Source of the DNA: Perca fluviatilis
Lineage: Eukaryota > Chordata > Actinopteri > Perciformes > Percidae
DNA: 64,000 nt
Direction of reading: 5' to 3'
Assembly: GCF_010015445.1 (NCBI RefSeq)
Contig: NC_053119.1
Coordinates: 22,715,050 to 22,779,049 of the forward strand
Part shown: positions 56,245-64,000 of the stretch, in pieces
How the letters are laid out: the number at the start of each line of letters is the position of its first letter
How positions within the stretch are numbered: position 1 is the stretch's first letter
Program-made: the position numbers and the translations under genes
Notes under the pieces: generated by a model
The model's input: the letters and a program-made list of their open reading frames with translations, nothing else
The model's database searches: none
What the model was told of the DNA's origin: nothing

Positions 56245-58012
56245 TAGTGTTAATTTCGTCAGACGAGACTAAAAATGTTCATCAACGACCTTTTTTTCCA
56301 TGACTAAGACGAGACAATGACGAGACTGCGCCAATGTCCAAAAACGCCGACTAAGACTAAATTAACATGCATTATTGTTGACGAAGAAAGACGAGACTAA
56401 AATGTTTTGCGGAAAATAAGAACTAAGATAAAATCTCTCTTCATTTTCATCTACAATCGTCTCTACTTTTCCATCATGAGATAGAATATTCAGCTGTTAC
56501 TAGGGTCGGGTACCGAGACCCAGTGCTAATACGGCACCGACCGGTGCCTTAATGACCATTATGTACCGGACCGAATAGCAACGCGGATTTCGGTTCCACT
56601 TAAATGCCTGCGCTTCTCTCTGATGCTCCTAAACGGACGTTAGAGGCAACCGAAACATCGCTGCACGGGACGCTAGTTAACACTATACTTGGCAGCAGGT
56701 ACTGTAACGTTAGCCTACCGTTAGCTAGCAGCTGGATTAAACACGGTTCAAATGCTGAGAGCTAAACGGTAGGGATGGTACGGTTCATGAAAAAACACCC
56801 GAACCGCTCGGTTCGCTAGTCTTGGTCCGGAGCGTGTGTGTACCGCACGGTTCGTCAGTACACTGTTAATGTGCACTAACCTCTTACTGCCGTAGTGTCC
56901 ACTTTCGACACCTATGTTAAAACAGTTACTGGGAATGACGAGCGGGATGGGCGTGACAAACGCAACCCATGGCAGCTGATTGGACGATTGCGTCACATGG
57001 GTCTGGCTGGTCCCAAATTTCAAAACAGACTGTCATGGCGGCTCGTTCAGAATACGATCTCATATTGTTTCTGAAAACATTTTAAGCGAGAAATAGGCCA
57101 TGCAGTTGCTGAATCTGTCTTCATTTCAGATCGACAAAGGTCAGTTTAAAAGATTTTCGTCAGATTTTGAGAGACACCGAGCCGACCGCTCCTCAAGTGG
57201 AGTGGGGTGCCGCTGCAGGTCACGTCACATGCAGAAATGTCCAGTGGGAGAGAGGCTGCCCAGAGCTGGAGGATGCGCCAGCGTCGTTTATAGTCTGGTG
57301 TGTGGGAACATTTTGGATTTCACGTTACCTATGATGAAATATAACAATATAGAACTGCCACTGTGTGCACGTTTTGTGCAACATGCATTCAATATGCTAA
57401 TTTTAGCTATATGCTGAAGTATATTCTGGAGTGTTAAAGAAAAAATAAGAACCGTACTGAACCGAAAACCGTGACCCTAAAACCGTGATACGAACCGAAC
57501 CGTGGGTTTTGTGAACCGTACCACCCCTACTAAACGGTGTAAAAGTTTCTGTATTTCACTGTAGAGGATTCCAAGGCGGGGGGGGGGACCCATGGGGGGG
57601 ATGTACGACAGTCTGTAGCTGCCGTTGTATGAAAAACAACACATATGTTGCGTTCACTTCAAACTCGCCTAGCCAGCCTCGTGCTGCGTTCAATGTTATT
57701 GTAAAATACCCATTTCCTATTCAGTGGTTGTTTTTGTCGTTTAACAGGAATTTACTGGTGAAATAAGGAAGAGGCTCGATTATTTATATAACTTTATATA
57801 ATTTTATTTTTATATAACTATTTGACTCAGAAATCAGAAATAATTTGTTATTTTAAAAAAAAAACTAAAATGTTTTGACTAAAATGACGAGAACTTTAGT
57901 CGACTAAAACTTGACTAACAAAAAAAGATATGTGAATGACTAAATATGACTAAAACTAACAAGGATATTTGGCACAAGACTAAATTAAAAATAGGTGACA
58001 AAATTAACACTA
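56245..58012. mobile_element. Composite hAT-like element (outer shell of a nest)
   Basis: Outer ends TAGTGTTAATTTCGTC and GACAAAATTAACACTA are inverted with one mismatch; CTATGAGG stands at 56237-56244 and 58013-58020. The interior shows the family's GACGAGACTAAAA phrases at both ends and is split by other insertions, including the complete element at 56770-57529. Confidence 0.9.
56770..57529. mobile_element. hAT-like element nested inside another hAT-like element
   Basis: Left end TAGGGATGGTACGGTTC and right end GAACCGTACCACCCCTA are inverted with one mismatch. CTAAACGG stands at 56762-56769 and 57530-57537. 760 bp with no recognisable transposase. It sits within a fragment starting TAGGGTCGGGTACCGAGACC at about 56502, a third element type. 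Confidence 0.93.
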
Positions 58013-59307
58013 CTATGAGGGAGACCTTCACCTATACATCGTCAATAAATCCATAAATTAGTGCAACTTTAATCAGAAAGAAAGCTATTTAATCCACAAT
58101 CAATGTATTTTGATGATGTTTTTAAATTCCTAACCTGTGCATCTAGCTGCATATACTGAGTAAGGAAATGTTTTCAATATGCCCAAACTGGGAGAAGTTT
58201 ACTCCTGATTTATTTTTCTATAATCCTACAGTTTACAATAAATAACCCAAATAGGAGCTGAGATGTGTGGACATAGACTCATACTGTCAGAGAGACTGGC
58301 TATGCCCCTCACAGCTCATTAATTGTTATACATACTGAATTGTAATATGATATCAGCTGCTTCCTCTGTGGTGTCTTGAGTAGGAATGATTTCCTCCCTG
58401 GTGGCCACAGTGCCAGCTCTGGCTGACTGGCTAATTGAATATACTGTAGAAGTAGGCCACTCCACTAGTTGTATAGGAACTCCTGAAGAGAAGCTCCCAA
58501 TTTAAACTCACATTTTCAACAGTCATTAGTTAGTGAGGTGTGCTGCTTTTGTGAGCCACTAGGCTGCGTTTTGACTAAGCACTTAACAAGGTTAAAGTTG
58601 AGTGATTGTTCTTTTTTAGCTCAGGCCATCATGCCAGCACTATAATCTGTTGTCATTAGGCTATATGAACTGCTCCTAAAATGTACTCGTATAGTGGCTT
58701 GTTTTAGGGACTTTTCTGTTGGATTTTGCTCCCCTTTATCAACGTAGATGTTTGTCTGACTCGGGGAGTTTGAGCTGTTTAAGGATTTTCCTCCTGCTTT
58801 CCCAGAACGCTGGCCAGGAAAGCACAATTTGAGGAAATCTACCGAGTCGATCAGACTGAATGAGCAGACAGGACAAGAGGGAATTGAAAGAAGGCGGTTC
58901 CCATGTTTAAGGTGTGTGTTCCAAATTGGATTTGTTCAACTAGGGACAAGTAGCAAGGATTTGTTCCTCTCTTGTAATGCTTCTGAATCGGATCCAGCTC
59001 TGCAGTTGCAGGTCAGTGGGTCATCGCGGAAGGAGGAAGGGAGGACATTAATAGGGCATGTGTAATTCTGTTTAGGGCTGGAGGAGCTCCTCACAGTAGG
59101 GGAGGCTGAACACTGCACAGTCGCCCTCCACTGCCACCTTTTGGACGATTGTGAAGGAGGAATTGTGCTTATGAAGTTCCCCTTCTGATGGATGTTTTGT
59201 CAAATTTTCGAATTATTTCTGCATTTTTTACATTCAAATGTATTTCTTTTACTGCACCCTTTCTAATTTTTTTTTATTTGGCTAGATTTTATATATTTGA
59301 TGCAAAC

Positions 59308-59309
<2 letters not shown>

Positions 59310-59352
<43 letters not shown>
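59310..59352. repeat. (GT)n microsatellite
   Basis: About 21 GT units. Confidence 0.95.
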
Positions 59353-59353
<1 letters not shown>

Positions 59354-60745
59354 CTTCTCAAAGTAGCGTCTCTATCAAGTAAATCCTTTATTATATAGCC
59401 TATCTATATTCTGATAATAATAAATGTGTGTTTTAACTGAGACCTGAGACAACTGAGACAAATAAGTGCACAGTACAACTGTCAACTTTTCAAAAACATT
59501 TTCACACTAAAGAGTTGACAGAAACGGAGGCGTCACTGACAGCTTTATTTCCTCAGCATGTAGTGCTGTCTTTTGGTGTTTCTCCTAAAAGTGTTATGCA
59601 GTTTTATTAAAATGCAAAGCCAGAATACTTGCTGGTACACTCCACAGCCCCCTAAAGCACAGTTATTCTTCTTTGATGAGTTATCTGAGCTCATATTAAC
59701 ACTTTATTGTACTTTGATGTTGCAGCACACTCTATGGCTTTGAAAGCCTACAATCTTTAAAATTCCAAGAGTTCATTTCTTCAGTATGGTCAAACTTATG
59801 ATCTTGTTTTTACTTATCTTTGATATTGCCAAGGGTGTAGGAATTGTAAATAAAACTGATTAGTAAATGGAAATTACACCCTTGCATATTGCCATCTCGG
59901 ATCATTTTTTCATATTCTTGTCTGTGCCGTGGCTATCGGTGCACCCCTACAAATCTTGATGCTGCAGATGACTTAATGTCCATTTAAAAACATAATCCAG
60001 CTCCTCCCATGTCTTCTTTGTGCTTGGTTAATAGCTTTTGCACAGAGTGAACTACCACCGTTGATTTAAAGTAATTACCCCCTTTAAAAAGTAGGAAAAG
60101 TTAAACAGAAACCCAAAGCCTCATGGAAAATGTAGATACAATTTCAGCTGCAGAAGGCCTATTTTGATGATGAGTTACAAAGATGCTGCTCATGTCGTCA
60201 GTGTGGTTTAATGGATCAGACTGCAACACATTTAAACATTTCCCCCCAATTTACTCGCCAATAATCACAGATAATATAATGAATGCAGACACAGGTACAA
60301 CAGGGCAGAATCAATACTCATTCCGTTAGTACTGGATTTGCTTGTTTCGGCTGAAATCACAGCTTCGCATGTTTACAGTCTAGCCACAAGGTATTTCTTT
60401 CTGTCTCAGTAGGTCTACAGCACTGCACACTAACCCAGATCTCTGGAGAGTGTGTATATTCCCCAAGTGTATGTGTGTCCTTCAGTCCATGCATCCACTC
60501 TATTCTATCAAGGCTGCTGCTGCCATTGTAAACAGTGAGTAATTGGCTACACTGAGCAGTCTGGTGTCCTCTTTAAGCCCTGCATTGAAAACCTGGCAGG
60601 AACATTGTTGATTGATTCTCGTTAGATGACTCAGAAGCTACTAGCAGTGTACATGTAGTAGTCATAAAACTTGACACTTCAAGTTGGTCAAAGTAACCTA
60701 CAAAACCAAAGAATCACATTTAATTTACAGTATAAGAAAAAACCA

Positions 60746-60970
60746 GGGCTGCAACTAATGATTTTCTGTATTATTTATTTTAGTCCAAGGGGTGGCATCT
60801 TCAAATGTCTTGTTTTGTCCAACCAACAGTCCCAAAACACAAATCAGTTAAATGTACTATCATATATGAAAACAACAAATCTCCATTGATATGCTGTAAC
60901 TATATTGCATGTTTTTTTATTTTTATTTTGAAAGATTAATTGATCATCAAAATAGTTGCCAGTTAAACAA
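60746..60970 (+). repeat. Dispersed teleost repeat, family B
   Basis: CAGGGCTGCAACTAATGATT, then GTGGCATCTTCAAATGTCTT and TAATTGATCATCAAAATAG. Confidence 0.6.
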
Positions 60971-63330
60971 TTTTCTGTCGTTTCGTTTTTGGTTATAAAC
61001 CAAAGTATTGGCAAATTTATATTTTTGACCTGATGAGTGTGCTGGATGAGTATCACCAAAGTGTTGAATGAATGTTTCTAGCAAATGCCATTGCAATCCA
61101 TCCAATAGGTGTTGAGGTATTTCAGTCGGGACCGAAGTGGTGAACCGATGGACCTACCGACAGACCAAGATTGCCATCCATAGAGCCATGCCTAAAAATG
61201 TGCAGTTAAATATAATGCTACTGCATTAATGCTTTCAGTATGAATGTGATACACCTAAAGATCACCTATTGTAAACTGGCATTAAGCTACTTTTTAGTTC
61301 AGGTCAAATCTGTTGAGTTCAGTATATTAGAATTCTGTTGCATGTTTTTCCCATTAGTATTATTATGAGGCATATTTTCCAGTCTGTGTTTGTTCTTTTG
61401 GCTGCCTTTTTGGTGGGACTTCTGTTTAACCCCATTTGAACTTAAAGGCTGTAATCTCACATTTAGTCTGAGAGAGACATTTAACCACCGGCCTCTCTGT
61501 TTCAGTCCCATTACAGCAGTAGCTCTGCTATCTTCATCGTGTTGACATAACGTTCGCTGGTGACCGCAGGCCTGCCTTCTCTCTCTCCCCTGCTGCAGGG
61601 CTGTTAGCACAATACTCTGAAGCTGGAAACGCATGGTGCTCAATGTTGTACGCCCCCTCAGCTTGAAGCCCAGTATATTTTCTGCTCAAGATGCTTTATG
61701 ACAGTAGGGGAAAAAGACACCTTGTTGTTTTTCTGTTTATCATTGTTTGGCCTCCCAAAGTTCTGCTTTTTACTTTTCCCCTGTGTCCTATATGCCATTA
61801 GGAATGCCTTGTTTTAAGTGAAGAGTGCATTGTGAACGCAGGTTTGAGTCTCAGGAGTGTAATTCTTTTTCTGTACAGTAGAGGGTAGCCATGCCCATGT
61901 GCCAGTTTTAGTCTTTGGTTGAAAGGATTCATTGTAGGTACTGTGGTCCCCCTCTTGTTTTTGGTCATGCTGGTAATGATTGAATACTTTATCGATTAAA
62001 ACACTTATGTAAAATCGGCGCATTGGCGTTGTGCGAGTGCGATTTGGGCAAAAATAGAAAATCTGATTTCAACCAGTCTATAGAGAAAGGGACTACATTC
62101 TTTACCCTTTTCTGTTTGAGGAAGGGGGGGGAGAGGGCCAGCAGCACGCAACGTCCACTCTGCTTTTCCCGGCGCCAACGCGCCGATCCGCCAAACATCC
62201 ACAGCTATCCTCCGGCTCCGCTGTCCTGCCCGTCTATCTGTGCTCCGTCCTGCACTCCTGTAGCGTCCCCAACGTTTCTTTTTCGCTCTCTATCCGCTCC
62301 TCTTTCCTCCTTGTGTCTCAGCCATTCATTATCAAAATGCGCTCCCGGTGTGTTGTATGGAAAGCGCGTTCCGTGTTCCTCCAGCATCTCTCCTGATGAG
62401 ATCTGCCTCAGGTGCGCTGGGAGGAGTCTTCCGTTCTGTGCCAGGCAAACCAAAACACCACACTATATACAAAATAAAACACCCGAAACACCACACTATA
62501 TACAACATAAGAAAACTCTGGCTGTCTGGCTCCACTTTGTGACATATGTAAAAAGTATAAATATAGGCTATAAAATATGAAGAAGAATTATAAAGGCCTA
62601 TGGATATGCAGCCTACAAGATTTACATTACTGTATTAACAGAATTGTGATGAACAGTACTAAATAGAAGCAGAACTGCAACAAACTATATTGTACACTAA
62701 ATATTAAAACAGAGAATATTGCACAGAATGTGAAGTATTGCACTACACTACAGGGTCCAGTTTAATAACAAAGGGTCCATGTGTCAGACACTTTACTATG
62801 TCGTGGCCACAAGATAGTATCTTGAGGCCACGAGATAGTATCTTGATAGTCCCATGGACCGGAAGTACAAGGGCGGAACTTCGGCTCTATTATTGATGTT
62901 GTTTTATTCCAAAACTCATGCACCTGTTCACACTCCCAGACCGTGTCAAAACTCACAATTTCAAGACATCGCTTTGGGCTTTGGGTAGTTGGGATGGCTG
63001 TTTTTCACTTTTTGACGTTGCATTGAAAAAACAATATGATATAATTTGATAATTAATCAATAATTGCATATACAATACACTGGTGACACAAACACATTTG
63101 TCTAAGTTAAGTGTTACTGCTGGTCCTGTCCTTCATTTGTGAAGTGAAGGGGCGTTAAAACAAGAAGTCGGCCATTTTGTGGTTGTGCTTGGTGGTAAGT
63201 GTTGCCCAGCCCCATGTGTGATAAAATCCGTCTAAAAATGACAGCACGGTGAAGCAGCTGAGGTCAGAGTGCAGGAAGAGAGGGCGGAGGTCACTCATTC
63301 ATCAATTAAACACACACCACTTAGCTAATG

Positions 63331-63331
<1 letters not shown>

Positions 63332-63401
<70 letters not shown>
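63332..63401. repeat. (CA)n microsatellite
   Basis: About 34 CA units. Confidence 0.95.
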
Positions 63402-63402
<1 letters not shown>

Positions 63403-64000
63403 ACCAGGTGCTATTACTGGGTCATAATTTCACTTTTTTGTGTTGGTATTAGCTTTAGGTAAACTGTATAAAACCCCCTCCCTCCCTTCTCCCTCCTCAC
63501 CCACTTACTGCACCAACACATGCTCGCTTTATCTTGCAAAGTGCACACATTCAAACATATTGCTGTAGAGTGCGTTCCCTGGGGTAATGAGGCACAGAAA
63601 GTGCAAGATGCTTACCTGTGTATGTCTGGGTGAATTACGAGCACTCAACACTGACCAGTAACTGTGTGCGTGCGCGTGGCCATTTTCAGCTTAACTGGAA
63701 GAAAGTAGAGTGACTGAGTAAGAGGAAAAGAGTAAAGACTAGAATGGTTCGAGGCAAAGGCCAGGAGCGAGATTGAAGCCCATGACTCGTCCAAATGTCT
63801 GGTATTAGGACTTTTTAAGGAAAAGCACAGGTGTAATAAATAACATTATTAATGGCTGCATTGCATGGACATGAGCCTTACTGGGGGGCACTTAAAACGA
63901 ACAAATCTTGTAACTAAATACATGATCCAATAATTCTTAATGTCAGATATTTCATTATTTTATTTTAATATTTAATCTCCTTTATGACTCTGGTTATTGT

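Noticed and set aside
57100..57417. 105-codon frame inside the nested element
   Set aside because: Could be transposase-derived, but I see no BED, DDE or hAT-dimerisation motif, and the element is only 760 bp.
62340..62400. ATG CGC TCC CGG reading MRSRCVVWKARSVFLQH as an srpk2 alternative start
   Set aside because: The frame stops after 19 codons with no donor in the right phase and no similarity to SRPK2 N-termini.

Overview
The window is nuclear DNA from a ray-finned fish, most likely a percomorph teleost. Three things point there: vertebrate-type split genes with GT-AG introns; very long (CA)n/(GT)n microsatellites about every 4 kb; and dispersed repeat families typical of acanthomorph fish (tRNA-derived SINEs, L2/Rex-like LINE fragments, hAT-, Harbinger- and TTAA-type non-autonomous DNA transposons). 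No operon, phage, plasmid or CRISPR features are present.

Layout, left to right. (1) 1-10113, minus strand: the first four coding exons of beta-parvin (parvb), with an alternative first exon inside the 7.8-kb intron 1; the rest of the gene lies beyond the left edge. (2) 11514-20456, minus: a complete 20-exon hdac10 (polyamine deacetylase, 674 aa). (3) 21755-23209, minus: one coding exon for an apelin-receptor-like GPCR, with a probable 5' UTR exon and TATA box near 24.5-24.7 kb. (4) 28140-29200, plus: a two-exon secreted ENDOD1-like DNA/RNA non-specific endonuclease homologue whose catalytic motif looks damaged. (5) 31858-41664, minus: a complete pus7 (pseudouridine synthase 7) of 15 coding exons, 632 aa, plus one or two 5' UTR exons up to about 42.9 kb. 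(6) 43421-43494, plus: a tRNA-Thr(AGT) gene. (7) 46610 to beyond the right edge, plus: the first two coding exons of srpk2 (SR-protein kinase), followed by an intron of at least 17 kb.

The genes are unrelated housekeeping or signalling genes, each with its own promoter. The closest functional pairing is pus7, an enzyme that pseudouridylates tRNAs and mRNAs, next to a tRNA gene; this may be coincidence. pus7 and srpk2 are also neighbours in mammals (from memory), so their adjacency is probably old microsynteny.

Much of the non-coding DNA can be resolved into mobile elements. Several have exact target-site duplications: three hAT-like elements with 8-bp TSDs (13576, 39984, 56770) and a fourth, outer one (56245-58012) that encloses the 56770 element; a further hAT-like element with a 7/8 TSD (31058); three elements flanked by TTAA (8198, 30567, 50652); two with 3-bp TSDs (12860, 53793); and a SINE with a 17-bp TSD (35236).

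I found no clearly new biological system. The observations most worth checking are an in-phase alternative parvb first exon, an 18-nt candidate cassette exon in pus7, a Glu-to-Lys change in the hdac10 P(E,A)CE specificity motif, loss of the catalytic His in the ENDOD1-like protein, an approximately 55-60-residue insertion in intracellular loop 1 of the GPCR, and a perfect 57-bp palindrome in hdac10 intron 1.
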